From DATATV01 sp036268615 (GTDB lineage: Bacteria; Actinomycetota; Actinomycetes; Mycobacteriales; Pseudonocardiaceae), in NCBI GenBank assembly GCA_036268615.1, contig DATATV010000051.1, positions 1 to 64,000 on the forward strand: a DNA stretch of 64,000 bases. The letters run 5' to 3'. A program made the translations under genes and the position numbers. The notes under the pieces were generated by a model. It saw only the letters and a list, made by a program, of their open reading frames with translations. It searched no databases and was not told the DNA's origin. Position 1 is the stretch's first letter. Every line of letters begins with the position of its first letter. Below are positions 18,096 to 27,235 of the stretch, piece after piece.

Positions 18096-18923
18096 TCAGC
18101 CGACAGGTCGTTCGACGACGAGCTGATCCGGCTCCGGCTCCCCGGCCACCCGTCCCGGTCCCGGGCCCCTGTCCGGAGCCAGCGGGTCGGCGAGGCGACC
18201 ATCATCGTCGAGCCGCCCCTGGGCGACCCGGACCGCTTTCGCGGGTGCCGGAGGCATCAGGGCGGCGACGACACGGAGTGCGCTCAGCACGTCATCGGGT
18301 CGAACAGCAGGTGTGGTCTGCCGGACGACCACATCGATTATCCCACACGGTCCTTCAGGCGCGCCCGGTTCGGCCTCCGGCGCTCGATTTGACGCGCTGA
18401 CCTGGGCAGACACCACTGCCGGGCGAACGTCGATGGTCCGCCGACCGTCCTTGGTGAGCCGCTCCACCTCGACCGAGCCGGTCGCCAGCAGGGCAGTGAC
18501 GGCCGGGGCCAGCACCGCCGGGTCCACCCCGGCCAGCTCGATCCGCCACCGGCTGGCGTCGATCCGCTCGGCCAGCGAGCCGCCCCGGGAGACCACGACC
18601 TCCAGCACGTCCAGCCCGGGCGGCAGCGCGTCGTCCACGCCGGCCAGCAGTTCCGCCGGGTCCACCTCGGTGACCACGGCGAACTCGACGTACTCGGCCT
18701 CGCTGGCCGAGCCGGTCGGCGCGGCGCCGATCCAGGAGATGCGCGGGTGGGGGTTGAAGCCCTGGGAGTAGGCCATCGGCACACCGGCCCGGCGCACCGC
18801 CCGTTCGAAGGACCGGGCCACGTCACGATGTGACATGAACCGCAGTTTCCCCCGTTTGGCGTAACGCAGGCGAAGTCTCTGTACGGGCGGAGCCGAGGGA
18901 TTCGGCTCGTGTTGGCGGCTCAG
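18096..18923 (-). CDS. TIGR03936 family radical-SAM-associated protein (DUF2344)
   Basis: About 275 residues. The conserved opening VQRLRLRYAKRGKLRFMSH and YSQGFNPHPRIS match the DUF2344 family, usually encoded next to, or fused to, a TIGR03960 radical SAM protein; its biochemical role is unknown. There is no in-frame ATG, GTG or TTG at the expected place. A CTG at 18923 has GGGGAGGGG about 6 bases upstream and gives a family-like N-terminus, so a CTG start is proposed. A GTG at 18989 is the alternative. Its usual partner is found about 3.2 kb away at 22112-24097. Confidence 0.8.
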   Translation of the reverse strand: MSRQHEPNPSAPPVQRLRLRYAKRGKLRFMSHRDVARSFERAVRRAGVPMAYSQGFNPHPRISWIGAAPTGSASEAEYVEFAVVTEVDPAELLAGVDDALPPGLDVLEVVVSRGGSLAERIDASRWRIELAGVDPAVLAPAVTALLATGSVEVERLTKDGRRTIDVRPAVVSAQVSASNRAPEAEPGAPEGPCGIIDVVVRQTTPAVRPDDVLSALRVVAALMPPAPAKAVRVAQGRLDDDGRLADPLAPDRGPGPGRVAGEPEPDQLVVERPVG

Positions 18924-19080
18924 CGCTGCCCCTCCCCACTTGTCGTTTCGGTCACCCCGGACCGTACCGGGCGGGGCCTCGGCACCCACAAACTTGTCTG
19001 CGCGGTCCGCGCTGGCTACCGTCCCGCTGGAGTGGACTGGCATACCCCGAGGCAGTCCCACCCACCGATGGAGGTCCCTG

Positions 19081-20922
19081 GTGCCCCTGCTCCGGCGAGC
19101 GAGGGCGGTCACCACCTGCACCGCGCTGCTCGCGGCGGGTTGCCTGGTGTTGACCCCGCTTGCCCATGCGGACCCCGGCCACGGCACGTCGGCCGGCTGC
19201 GTTCAGGGCGGTCCCACCCTCCGCTACCTGGTCGTTTTCGCCGAGGGAACCGGTGCGCAGGACGCCGACGCGCAGATTTCCGCCGCGTGTGGCGCGACCA
19301 CGATCTACTACCCGCAGATCGCCGTCGCGGTGGCCACCTCGGCCGATCCGAGCTTCGGTACCCGGATGGGCCCGAACCGCGCGTACAGCGCCGAGGCCGA
19401 GGGGTACGACGACAATGGCGACGTACCGACCGATCAACGCAAACCGGACGAACTTCCCGGCGGGCTGAGCGGCACCCAGGCGATCGGCAACACCACCGAC
19501 CCCGCGTCGGTGCCCACCGCGAACCAGAGCGCGGCGCAGTGGGACATGGACATGATCCACGCCGACGCGGCGCACCGGGTCGATCAGGGCAGCTCGAACG
19601 TGGTCGTCGGGGTGCTCGACTCGGGCATCGACGCCGCCCACCCGAACCTGACCGGCGAACTGGACGCGTCGGCCTCGGCCGGCTGCGTCACCGGCGCGCC
19701 GGACACCACCCCGGCGGCCTGGCAGCCGACCGACTCGGCGCACGGCACACACGTGGCCGGCACGATCGCCGCGGCCGACGACGGCAAGGGCATCTCCGGC
19801 GTCGCGCCCGGGGTCAAGGTGGCCTCGGTGAAGGTGGTCGACGACGACGGGTACATCTACCCGGAAGCGGCCGTCTGCGGCTTCATGTGGGCCGCCGAGC
19901 AGGGCATGGCGATCACCAACAGCAGCTACTACATCGACCCGTGGGTGTTCACCTGCCGCAATGCGCCCGGCCAGAGCGTCGTCTACGAGGCGGTCCGCCG
20001 GGCGGTGGCCTACGCGACCTCGCGGGGCGTGCTCAACGTGGCCGCCGCCGGCAACCAGGCCGTCGACCTGACCAACCCGGGTGAGGACGCGAGCAGCCCG
20101 GACAACGTGAGCAGCGACGACCGCCAGCAGCGCGCGCTGTCCGAGAGCTGCGTCGAACTGCCGGCCGGCCTGCCGGGCGTGGTGACGGTGTCCGCGGTCG
20201 GTGCCGAGGGCCTGAAGGCCAGCTACAGCTCCTACGGGCTGGGCGCGATCGACGTGACCGCGCCGGGAGGCGACACGCTGCAACCGTCCGGTACGGACGG
20301 CCCGCCCTGCGTGTTGTCGACCGTGCCGGACGGTTATGCCCGATCGTGCGGGACGTCGATGGCCACCCCACATGTCAGTGGGGTGGTCGCGCTGCTGGCG
20401 TCGACACATCCTGGGGCCGGTCCGAAGAAGTTGACCCAGTTGTTGGAGTCGCAGGCCCAGCCGGTCTCCTGTCCGGCCGACTACGACCTCAACGGCAGTG
20501 GCGTGCAGAACGCCTACTGCACCGGGGACACGTCCTACAACAGCTTCTACGGCTACGGGATGGTCGACGCGCTGGCCGCGGTGACCCAGGGAGTTCCCGA
20601 GCCGTCTTCGGCTCAGGCCGCGCCGGCCAGCGTTCCGCGTGTTCCGGTTGCCGGTCTGAGTCCGGTCAGCAGCGATCCGGTTGGCGGGCCGACGCTCGGC
20701 GGTCAGGTCAACCCGACCACGACAATCATCCCGATCGACAGCATCACGCCGACGGATCTGATCAATCCGAGCAGTAGCAACGGTGTGCCGACGAGCGGAT
20801 CGACCACTGTGGACCCGAGCGGGCAGGACACGAACTCCGCGCCGACCACCGGGCCGACCACGCCGCCGCTCACCAGCGAAACGGACGGCGGGGTGCAGGG
20901 CCTGACCGTGATCGGTCCCTGA
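19081..20922 (+). CDS. Secreted subtilisin-like serine protease (S8 family)
   Basis: About 613 residues. Extracellular endopeptidase. A signal peptide covers residues 1-30 (RRAR, hydrophobic core, cut after AHA). The catalytic triad is Asp180 (VLDSGID), His221 (HGTHVAG) and Ser426 (GTSMATP), with oxyanion Asn325. After about residue 500 the tail is Pro/Ser/Thr-rich and probably disordered; no membrane anchor is seen, unlike mycosins. The GTG start has GGAGG 6 bases upstream. It interrupts the rne/radical-SAM region, on the opposite strand to its neighbours, suggesting insertion. Confidence 0.92.
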   Translation: MPLLRRARAVTTCTALLAAGCLVLTPLAHADPGHGTSAGCVQGGPTLRYLVVFAEGTGAQDADAQISAACGATTIYYPQIAVAVATSADPSFGTRMGPNRAYSAEAEGYDDNGDVPTDQRKPDELPGGLSGTQAIGNTTDPASVPTANQSAAQWDMDMIHADAAHRVDQGSSNVVVGVLDSGIDAAHPNLTGELDASASAGCVTGAPDTTPAAWQPTDSAHGTHVAGTIAAADDGKGISGVAPGVKVASVKVVDDDGYIYPEAAVCGFMWAAEQGMAITNSSYYIDPWVFTCRNAPGQSVVYEAVRRAVAYATSRGVLNVAAAGNQAVDLTNPGEDASSPDNVSSDDRQQRALSESCVELPAGLPGVVTVSAVGAEGLKASYSSYGLGAIDVTAPGGDTLQPSGTDGPPCVLSTVPDGYARSCGTSMATPHVSGVVALLASTHPGAGPKKLTQLLESQAQPVSCPADYDLNGSGVQNAYCTGDTSYNSFYGYGMVDALAAVTQGVPEPSSAQAAPASVPRVPVAGLSPVSSDPVGGPTLGGQVNPTTTIIPIDSITPTDLINPSSSNGVPTSGSTTVDPSGQDTNSAPTTGPTTPPLTSETDGGVQGLTVIGP

Positions 20923-21050
20923 TCCACCCACCGTGGTCCCTGCCAGAACCGGCTGCGGTGTCTGCGCGAGTCGCTGCGCGATCACGACTTCATTGCCAGC
21001 TCCGTACTCCTTAGCGTGAAGGTTCACGGGACGGCCGGTGAGGAGCTGCC

Positions 21051-22058
21051 ATGTCGACCATCGACAGAGTCTGGGCCTGGATCTACCCTCCGCTGCAGAA
21101 GTTGCGGACCGAATCGAACGAAGCGACCGAGACAGCAGATCGCGATGTGGCCTGGAACGGCCGCCGGGATCGCTTTCTGACCGAGTTGGGACTGAGAGAT
21201 CCATCAGAACACGCGGTGGTCGACTTCTTTCTCCGTCATCTCGAAGCACTGTCTCCCGAGCAGCGGGCAGAGTTGTTGCGCAGCAACGATGTGGACAGCC
21301 TGGCCTACGGTTTCATCCAGCAGTGCTATCCGGAGCAGGTCGCGGCGCCCGCGCCCGCCTACGACCGGGCAGCCTGGGAGAAGTATCTGAGGGACAACGC
21401 ATGGCAATGGCAAGGGACCGCGGAATCGTGGCATGATTTCCGGAACTGGTTCGCCTACTATGCCACGGCCGCCGGCTTCCAGGAGCCGGTGACAGCGTTG
21501 CTCGGCGAGCTGGACAATATGTCCGTGACCGAGCGAATCAAGGCATTCGGTGACCTCGGCGTCGCCATTCAGGCACCCACGGTCGAGCCGGCGAAACCCT
21601 TCGTCAATCCCTTTGCCAGTTTCGCCAGGGGCGCGACCGGCGGGGGTACCGTAACCTCCGGCGAGAGTCCGGCTTTCGACCGGTTCAAGGAACCCGAGAA
21701 GAAGCCCGCTCCGGTCGACGACGAACAGGACGAGAGCGGGGACTTCCCGGCAGATTTCGATCCGGAGCGAGATGCGATCGACCTGGCCAATTTCAAGAAT
21801 GGCGCGGACTATGTCGACGAGTGGAAAAACCCGGAGGGAAAACCCACGAAACGAGCCTTCGTCCAGGTCGTTTCCGCCAACGGCCGCTACCAGTACTGCG
21901 TCGGCGCGAACGTGCATCCACTGCCGGGCAATCGCTGGGAGCCGGGCCACTCCTACGTCCTGGGCTGGAAGAAGTTCCAGGTCCAGACGTCCAACGCACA
22001 CCTGGGCCAGATCATCCCGCTCAAGCTCGGCGGGAAGAAGCCCGGCGAACTGCGGTGA
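21051..22058 (+). CDS. Unrecognised 335-residue protein
   Basis: I do not recognise the family. The protein begins MSTIDRVWAWIYPPL and is hydrophilic, with no signal peptide or membrane helix. A Pro/Gly/acidic linker lies at about 180-240. The C-terminal segment has aromatic residues (YQYCVGANVHPL, HSYVLGWKKFQV) that could form a small beta domain. Codon use is visibly less GC-biased at third positions than in flanking genes. It follows the subtilisin on the same strand after about 128 bases and has a ribosome site GAGGAG. The protein looks cytosolic and is possibly acquired. Confidence 0.75.
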   Translation: MSTIDRVWAWIYPPLQKLRTESNEATETADRDVAWNGRRDRFLTELGLRDPSEHAVVDFFLRHLEALSPEQRAELLRSNDVDSLAYGFIQQCYPEQVAAPAPAYDRAAWEKYLRDNAWQWQGTAESWHDFRNWFAYYATAAGFQEPVTALLGELDNMSVTERIKAFGDLGVAIQAPTVEPAKPFVNPFASFARGATGGGTVTSGESPAFDRFKEPEKKPAPVDDEQDESGDFPADFDPERDAIDLANFKNGADYVDEWKNPEGKPTKRAFVQVVSANGRYQYCVGANVHPLPGNRWEPGHSYVLGWKKFQVQTSNAHLGQIIPLKLGGKKPGELR

Positions 22059-22062
22059 CGCC

Positions 22063-22101
22063 GGTCAGCCGCCCCTGGCGCTGGATCAGGGGCGGCCGAC
22101 C
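22063..22101. terminator. Bidirectional terminator hairpin
   Basis: GCCGCCCCTG at 22068-22077 pairs with CAGGGGCGGC at 22087-22096, with flanking GGTC and GACC extending the stem. It sits between two convergent genes (stops at 22058 and 22112), so it likely serves both. Confidence 0.7.
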
Positions 22102-22111
22102 GGGCACCGGG

Positions 22112-24097
22112 TCAGGGTTGGTTCGAGACGGGCAAATGCGGGTCGCCCACCGGGGCACCCACGCCGACCGGGGTGAGCGGCAGCAGGGTCTTCCCGGTCG
22201 GGCCGATCTGGATGTCCGTCCCCATCGTCGGGCACACCCCACAGTCGAAGCACGGGGTCCAGCGACAGTCGTCCTGTTCCTGGCCGCTCAACGCATCCTG
22301 CCAGTCGGCCCAGAGCCATTCCTTGTCCAGCCCGGAATCGAGGTGGTCCCAGGGCAGCACCTCGGTCTCGTCCCGGTCCCGGGTGGTGAACCAGGCCAGG
22401 CTGACGCCCAGCGGCTCCAGTTCGGCCGCGGCCGCGTCCACCCAGCGCTGGTAGGAGAAGTGCTCCGACCAACCGTCGAACCGGCCACCTTCGCGCCAGA
22501 CGCGCTCGATCACCCGGCCGACTCGGCGGTCGCCCCTGGACAGCAGTCCTTCCACCAACGAGGGCTTGCCGTCGTGGTAGCGCATGCCGATGTTGCGGCC
22601 AAGGCCACGGTCGGAGTTGATCGCCTCGCGCAGCTTGCGCAGCCGACTGTCCACCGTGTCCGGATCGCACTGGGCCGCCCACTGGAACGGGGTGTGCGGC
22701 TTGGGCACGAAGCCACCGATCGAGATGGTGCAGCGGATGTCCTTGCGGCCACTGGCTTTCCGGCCGGCGCGGATGACTTCCTGGGCCATCCGGGCGATCT
22801 GCACCACATCGTCGTCGGTCTCGGTGGGCAGGCCGCACATGAAGTAGAGCTTCACCTGCCGCCAACCGTTGGCGTAGGCCGTGGTGACGGTCCTGATCAG
22901 ATCTTCCTCGGACACCATCTTGTTGATGACCCGGCGAATCCGCTCGCTGCCGCCCTCCGGCGCGAACGTCAGCCCGGATCGGCGGCCACCGCGGGACAGT
23001 TCGTTGGCCAGGTCGACGTTGAACGCGTCCACCCGGGTGCTGGGCAGGCTCAGGCCGGTGTTCGTGCCCTCGTACCGGTCGGCCAGGCCCTTGACGATCT
23101 CGCCGATCTCGGAGTGGTCGGCACTGGACAGGCTGAGCAGGCCGACCTCCTCGAAGCCGCTCGCGGCCAGGCCCTGGGCGACCATCTCGCCGATGCCGGT
23201 CAGCGAGCGCTCGCGCACCGGTCGGGTGATCATCCCGGCCTGGCAGAACCGGCAACCCCGGGTGCAGCCGCGGAAGATCTCCACGCTCATCCGCTCGTGC
23301 ACGCTCTCCGCGAGCGGCACCAGCGGCTTCTTCGGGTACGGCCACTCGTCCAGGTCCATCGTGGTGCGCTTGGCCACCGTGGCCGGCACCCGGTCGCGGT
23401 TGGGCGTGACGCCGGTGAGCGCGCCGTCCTCGGCGTAGTCCGCGTCGTAGAAACGCGGCACGTAGACCCAGCCGGTCGCGGCCAGGCGGGTCAGCAGCTC
23501 GTCCCGGCCACCCGGGCGGCCCTGCGACTTCCACTCCCGGATCAGCTCGGTGATGCCGCCGACGGCCTCCTCGCCGTCGCCGAGCAGCGCCGCGTCGATG
23601 AAGTCGGCGATCGGCTCCGGGTTGAACGCGGCGTGACCGCCGGCCAGCACGATCGGGTAGTCGGCGTCGGTGTCGGCGGCCCGGTCGGCGCTGCGCAGCG
23701 GCATACCGGCCAGGTCGAGGGCGGTGAGCAGGTTCGTGTAGCCCAGTTCGGTGGAGAAGCTGACCCCGAGCACGTCGAACGCGCCGACCGGTCGGTGGCT
23801 CTCCAGGGTGAACTGCGGGACCTGGTGCTCCCGCATCAGCTCTTCCAGGTCGGTCCACACGGCGTAGGTGCGCTCGGCGAGCACGCCGGGCATCTCGTTG
23901 AGGACCTCGTACAGGATCATCACGCCCTGGTTGGGCAGGCCGACCTCGTAGGCGTCCGGATACATCAGGCACCATCGGACGTCGGCGGACTCCCAGTCCT
24001 GCACCGTGGCGTTCAGCTCGCCGCCGATGTACTGGACCGGTTTGCGCACCCGCGGCAGCAGGGGCTCCAACCTGGGGAAAACGGACTCCACAGACAC
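22112..24097 (-). CDS. TIGR03960 family B12-binding-domain radical SAM protein
   Basis: About 661 residues. The opening SVESVFPRLEPLLPRV and YPDAYEVGLPNQG match the family. An N-terminal cobalamin-binding-like domain is followed by a radical SAM core with the CTRGCRFC cluster motif (CxxxCxxC) near residue 260. A C-terminal CxxC-type segment (CFDCGVC) may bind another cluster. Substrate is unknown. It usually forms a unit with the TIGR03936 protein; here the two are split by a plus-strand protease and an unknown gene. GTG at 24097 or 24091 could start it. Confidence 0.88.
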   Translation of the reverse strand: MSVESVFPRLEPLLPRVRKPVQYIGGELNATVQDWESADVRWCLMYPDAYEVGLPNQGVMILYEVLNEMPGVLAERTYAVWTDLEELMREHQVPQFTLESHRPVGAFDVLGVSFSTELGYTNLLTALDLAGMPLRSADRAADTDADYPIVLAGGHAAFNPEPIADFIDAALLGDGEEAVGGITELIREWKSQGRPGGRDELLTRLAATGWVYVPRFYDADYAEDGALTGVTPNRDRVPATVAKRTTMDLDEWPYPKKPLVPLAESVHERMSVEIFRGCTRGCRFCQAGMITRPVRERSLTGIGEMVAQGLAASGFEEVGLLSLSSADHSEIGEIVKGLADRYEGTNTGLSLPSTRVDAFNVDLANELSRGGRRSGLTFAPEGGSERIRRVINKMVSEEDLIRTVTTAYANGWRQVKLYFMCGLPTETDDDVVQIARMAQEVIRAGRKASGRKDIRCTISIGGFVPKPHTPFQWAAQCDPDTVDSRLRKLREAINSDRGLGRNIGMRYHDGKPSLVEGLLSRGDRRVGRVIERVWREGGRFDGWSEHFSYQRWVDAAAAELEPLGVSLAWFTTRDRDETEVLPWDHLDSGLDKEWLWADWQDALSGQEQDDCRWTPCFDCGVCPTMGTDIQIGPTGKTLLPLTPVGVGAPVGDPHLPVSNQP

Positions 24098-24192
24098 AGC
24101 ACCAGGGTAGACGGTCCCCTGCGGACGGCTCCTGGCCCAGGTCGATGGGCCGCCCGCAGCGCCCTGGTCAGCAGGGCATCTATCGTCACGGC

Positions 24193-24897
24193 GTGGACGA
24201 ACCGCTGACCGGACCCGCCGAGACCGCACCGCCGACCTACGCCGAGGACCGCGCCGCGCGGCGGCCGCTGTTCGTCTGGCTCGGGCTGGGCCTGCCGGCG
24301 CTGATCGTGGCCGGGGTCGTGGTCGGCAAGATCACCGAGCAGCGCTGGGCCATCGCGGTGGTCGCGATCGCGATCTTCGGGTGGATCTTCAGCAACAGCA
24401 TGTACATCTTCGTGAACTGGCCGATCGGCATCCGGCTCGACGAGCAGGGCGTGCGGATCGGCAACGTGCGCGACCCCGACATCAACGAGGGCCGCCGGCC
24501 GGCTCCCTCGTTCCAGGCGTACCGGCTGTTCTCCTGCCCGTGGCCGGGCGTGCTGTCCATGCGGATCAGCCAGGACATCGCCGAGCTGCGCAAGTTCCGG
24601 CTGCGCAGCCGGCAGGCGCCCAAGGGCAACGTGAAGGCGCGCGGCGGCCAGTCCGTGGGCTACTACCTGGGCATTCTCGCGCCGCCGTTCATGCGCGCGG
24701 CGCTGATCATCGAGGTGGACGAGGACTACGCGCGGTTCCCCGAGTTCCGCACCCGGCAGGTGCTCGCGGTGGCCAACTCGCAGGTCGGCACGCCGTCGCT
24801 GACCTGGGTGGTGCCCACCCGGCAGCCCGAGCGGCTGGCCGAGGTGGTCGCGGCCATCACCGACTCGCCGCAGTGGGTCGCCCGCCGGATGGGCTGA
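24193..24897 (+). CDS. Actinobacterial membrane protein of unknown function
   Basis: About 234 residues. Two membrane helices occur near residues 27-75 (LFVWLGLGLPALIVAGVVVG and IAVVAIAIFGWIFSNSMYI). The cytosolic or PH-like remainder contains IGIRLDEQGVRIGNVR and LITE-like strands, suggesting a pleckstrin-like fold that I cannot confirm. GTG at 24193 is chosen because earlier codons overlap the divergent radical SAM promoter region. It is divergent from that gene, with only 95 bases between starts. Confidence 0.7.
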   Translation: MDEPLTGPAETAPPTYAEDRAARRPLFVWLGLGLPALIVAGVVVGKITEQRWAIAVVAIAIFGWIFSNSMYIFVNWPIGIRLDEQGVRIGNVRDPDINEGRRPAPSFQAYRLFSCPWPGVLSMRISQDIAELRKFRLRSRQAPKGNVKARGGQSVGYYLGILAPPFMRAALIIEVDEDYARFPEFRTRQVLAVANSQVGTPSLTWVVPTRQPERLAEVVAAITDSPQWVARRMG

Positions 24898-24949
24898 GCC
24901 AACCGGCGCCACCCCGTTGAAGTGGGTCTTGTCCCCGCCTTAAATCCTG

Positions 24950-24998
24950 ATTGGTCTAGTCCAAAACCCTTGACACCGGAAATGGTCTAGGCCACATT
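24950..24998 (+). promoter_or_regulatory. Chitinase promoter with two DasR-like (dre) sites
   Basis: Two 16-base near-palindromes, ATTGGTCTAGTCCAAA (24950-24965) and AATGGTCTAGGCCACA (24981-24996), resemble the DasR responsive element ACTGGTCTAGACCACT of Streptomyces. They are 31 bases apart and flank a consensus -35 TTGACA at 24970-24975; the second overlaps the expected -10. By analogy with Streptomyces chi promoters this predicts repression relieved by amino-sugar phosphates. The chitinase GTG is about 40 bases downstream. Confidence 0.75.
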
Positions 24999-25039
24999 CG
25001 AAGCACGGGAAGGGGGCGGAACTTCAGCGAGGAGGGCAC

Positions 25040-26296
25040 GTGAGACGTTCAACCACGCTGGCCGCGGCCGCGATGGCCGTGTTGGCAGCCGGCACGATGA
25101 TCGCGTTGGCCGAGACCGGGAGCGCGGCACCGGCGGTGCAACCCGCTGCCGTGGCGACGAACTGGTACGGCGCGGCCCCCTACGTGATGCCGCTGGACAA
25201 CAACCCGCCCGACCTCAGCCAGGTCATGGCCGCCACCGGCCAGAAGACCTTCGAACTCGCCTTCGTGCTGGCCGACGGCGGCTGCAACGCCGCGTGGGGC
25301 GGCACCGCCGACGTCTCCGCCGACACCACGGTCGCCAACCTGATCAACGGGGTGCGCTCGGCCGGCGGTGACGTGTCGGTGTCCTTCGGTGGCTACGGCG
25401 GCACCAAGCTCGGCCAGGTCTGCGGTTCGGCGGCGGCCACCGCGGCGGCGGAGCAGGCGGTGATCAGCAAGTACTCGCTCAAGGCGGTCGACTTCGACCT
25501 GGAGGAGCCCGAGTACGAGAACACCACCGACATCAACTACGAGATCGGGGCCGCGCAGATCCTGCAGCAGAACAACCCCGGCCTCTACGTCTCCATCACC
25601 ACCGCCGGCACCACCTCGGGCACCGGCTACTTCGGCCAGAACGTGCTCAACACCGCCAAGGGCATGGGCTTCACGCCGAACAACTTCTCGATCATGCCCT
25701 TCGACGGCGGGTTCAACGGCGCGGCCAGCCAGACCAGCGCGCTCGACCAGTTCCACACGCTGCTGATGAACACCTTCGGCTGGACCTCGGCGAACGCGTT
25801 CGCGCACGAGGGCTTCTCCGGCATGAACGGCCGTTCGGACTCCGGCGAGTACTTCTACCAGGCGGACTTCCAGACCGTACTGAACTACGCGCTCAGCAAC
25901 GGCCTGTCCCGCTTCACCTTCTGGGCGGTCAACCGGGACCGCCAGTGCAGCCCGCCGGACAACAACGGCACCACCTCGGGCACGTGCAGCAGTGTCACCC
26001 AGAACAGCTGGGACTTCACCAAGTACACCGCGCAGTTCGGCGGCGCGACCCCGCCCAACTCGCCGCCGCCGACCACCACCACGACCGCCCCGCCGACCAC
26101 GACGACCACCACCTCGGGTGGCGGCGGGTCGAGCTCAGGGCAGTGCGCGGGAGTGGCCGCGTGGAGCTCCGAGTCGACCTACAACGGCGGTGCCACGGCG
26201 ACCTACGACGGTCACCTGTGGACGGCCAAGTGGTGGACGTACAACGACGTGCCGGGCGGCCCGGCCGGTGTCTGGACTGACAACGGCGCCTGCTGA
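25040..26296 (+). CDS. Secreted GH18 chitinase with C-terminal chitin-binding domain
   Basis: 418 residues. Hydrolyses chitin outside the cell. Signal peptide 1-30 ends at SAA/AP. The GH18 domain spans about 40-335; its catalytic motif is AVDFDLEEP, with the acid Glu155. A Pro/Thr linker (about 340-365) leads to a CBM5/12 domain with AWSSESTYNGG and AKWWTYNDVP. GTG start with GGAGGG close upstream. Regulation is likely by DasR through the two sites before it. Confidence 0.94.
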   Translation: MRRSTTLAAAAMAVLAAGTMIALAETGSAAPAVQPAAVATNWYGAAPYVMPLDNNPPDLSQVMAATGQKTFELAFVLADGGCNAAWGGTADVSADTTVANLINGVRSAGGDVSVSFGGYGGTKLGQVCGSAAATAAAEQAVISKYSLKAVDFDLEEPEYENTTDINYEIGAAQILQQNNPGLYVSITTAGTTSGTGYFGQNVLNTAKGMGFTPNNFSIMPFDGGFNGAASQTSALDQFHTLLMNTFGWTSANAFAHEGFSGMNGRSDSGEYFYQADFQTVLNYALSNGLSRFTFWAVNRDRQCSPPDNNGTTSGTCSSVTQNSWDFTKYTAQFGGATPPNSPPPTTTTTAPPTTTTTTSGGGGSSSGQCAGVAAWSSESTYNGGATATYDGHLWTAKWWTYNDVPGGPAGVWTDNGAC

Positions 26297-26313
26297 CCGG
26301 TCCGATTAGGGGA

Positions 26314-26347
26314 GAACGGGTCCGGGGGCCGATCCCCGGACTCGTTC
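26314..26347. terminator. Bidirectional terminator after chitinase
   Basis: GAACGGGTCCGGGG (26314-26327) pairs with CCCCGGACTCGTTC (26334-26347), with one mismatch, around 6 bases. It lies between the convergent chitinase (stop 26296) and ABC permease (stop 26364). Confidence 0.75.
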
Positions 26348-26363
26348 CCGTATCGGCGAGATT

Positions 26364-27221
26364 TCAGCGCAGCAGCAACACTTTGAGCCGCCGGGCGGCG
26401 CCGAACCCGCCCAGCCCGGCCATCACCACGAAGTAGAGCACGTGGCCCAGTGCGCCGATGCCGACGAAACCGGTGGTCAGCGAGCGCATCAGCTCGATGC
26501 CCTGGTACAGCGGCAGGCACTCGACCACCACCCGCAGCCAACCCGGGTAGACGGTGATCGGGTAGAACGTGGTGGAGAAGAAGAACATCGGCAGGATGGC
26601 CAGCTGCACCAGGTCGAAGTCCTGCCAGGAGCGCATGTAGGTGGTCGCCCACATGCCGATCGAGGCGAAGCCCAGCGCGATCAGCAGCGCGGCCGGCAGC
26701 GCGAGCAGCGCCCACGCCGAGGTGATCAGCCCGGCCACCGCCATCACGATCAGGAAGCTGGTCGCGTACAGGCCACCGCGCAGCAGCGCCCAGCTGATCT
26801 CGCCGATCGCCACGTCCACCGGACCCAGCGGGGTGGCCAGGATCGCGTCATAGAGCTTGGCGTACTTCAGTTTGTGGAAAATGTTGAAGGTCGCGTCGTA
26901 GACCGCGCCGTTCATCGCCGAGGACGCCAGCAGCGCCGGCGCGACGAACGCGACGTAGCTCATCGGCGAGCCGTCGGGCCCGGTCACCTGGTTGACCAGC
27001 TTGCCGAACCCGACGCCAAGGGCGAACAGGTAGAAGACCGGCTCGAAGAACCCGGACAGCACGTTGAGCCAGGCCCGCTGGTTGACCAGCATGGCCCGGT
27101 GCACCAGCATCCGGGCCCGCCCGACGTAGAGCGCCGACGGGATGACCCGCAGCAGCAGCCCGGTGCGCGGCGGCGGGAACGTCCGGCCGGCCTCGGCCTC
27201 GGTGAGCACGTCCTGTGCCAT
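26364..27221 (-). CDS. ABC-2 type exporter permease
   Basis: About 285 residues with six predicted membrane helices. The segment GFFEPVFYLFALGVGFG is typical of DrrB/NodJ-type ABC-2 permeases. It probably forms a heteromeric exporter with the adjacent permease and ATPase. ATG at 27221 follows a GGGGAGAGG site, 14 bases from the previous stop. Substrate unknown; drug or lipid export are the family norms. Confidence 0.88.
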   Translation of the reverse strand: MAQDVLTEAEAGRTFPPPRTGLLLRVIPSALYVGRARMLVHRAMLVNQRAWLNVLSGFFEPVFYLFALGVGFGKLVNQVTGPDGSPMSYVAFVAPALLASSAMNGAVYDATFNIFHKLKYAKLYDAILATPLGPVDVAIGEISWALLRGGLYATSFLIVMAVAGLITSAWALLALPAALLIALGFASIGMWATTYMRSWQDFDLVQLAILPMFFFSTTFYPITVYPGWLRVVVECLPLYQGIELMRSLTTGFVGIGALGHVLYFVVMAGLGGFGAARRLKVLLLR

Positions 27222-27235
27222 CTCTCGCCTCTCCC

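Noticed and set aside
15109..18126. Plus-strand 1005-codon open frame
   Set aside because: It lies antisense to RNase E; the repetitive sequence comes from the biased composition of that gene and has no recognisable domain.
18952..21249. Minus-strand 765-codon open frame over the subtilisin
   Set aside because: Low-complexity shadow; the subtilisin has a full catalytic triad and signal peptide.
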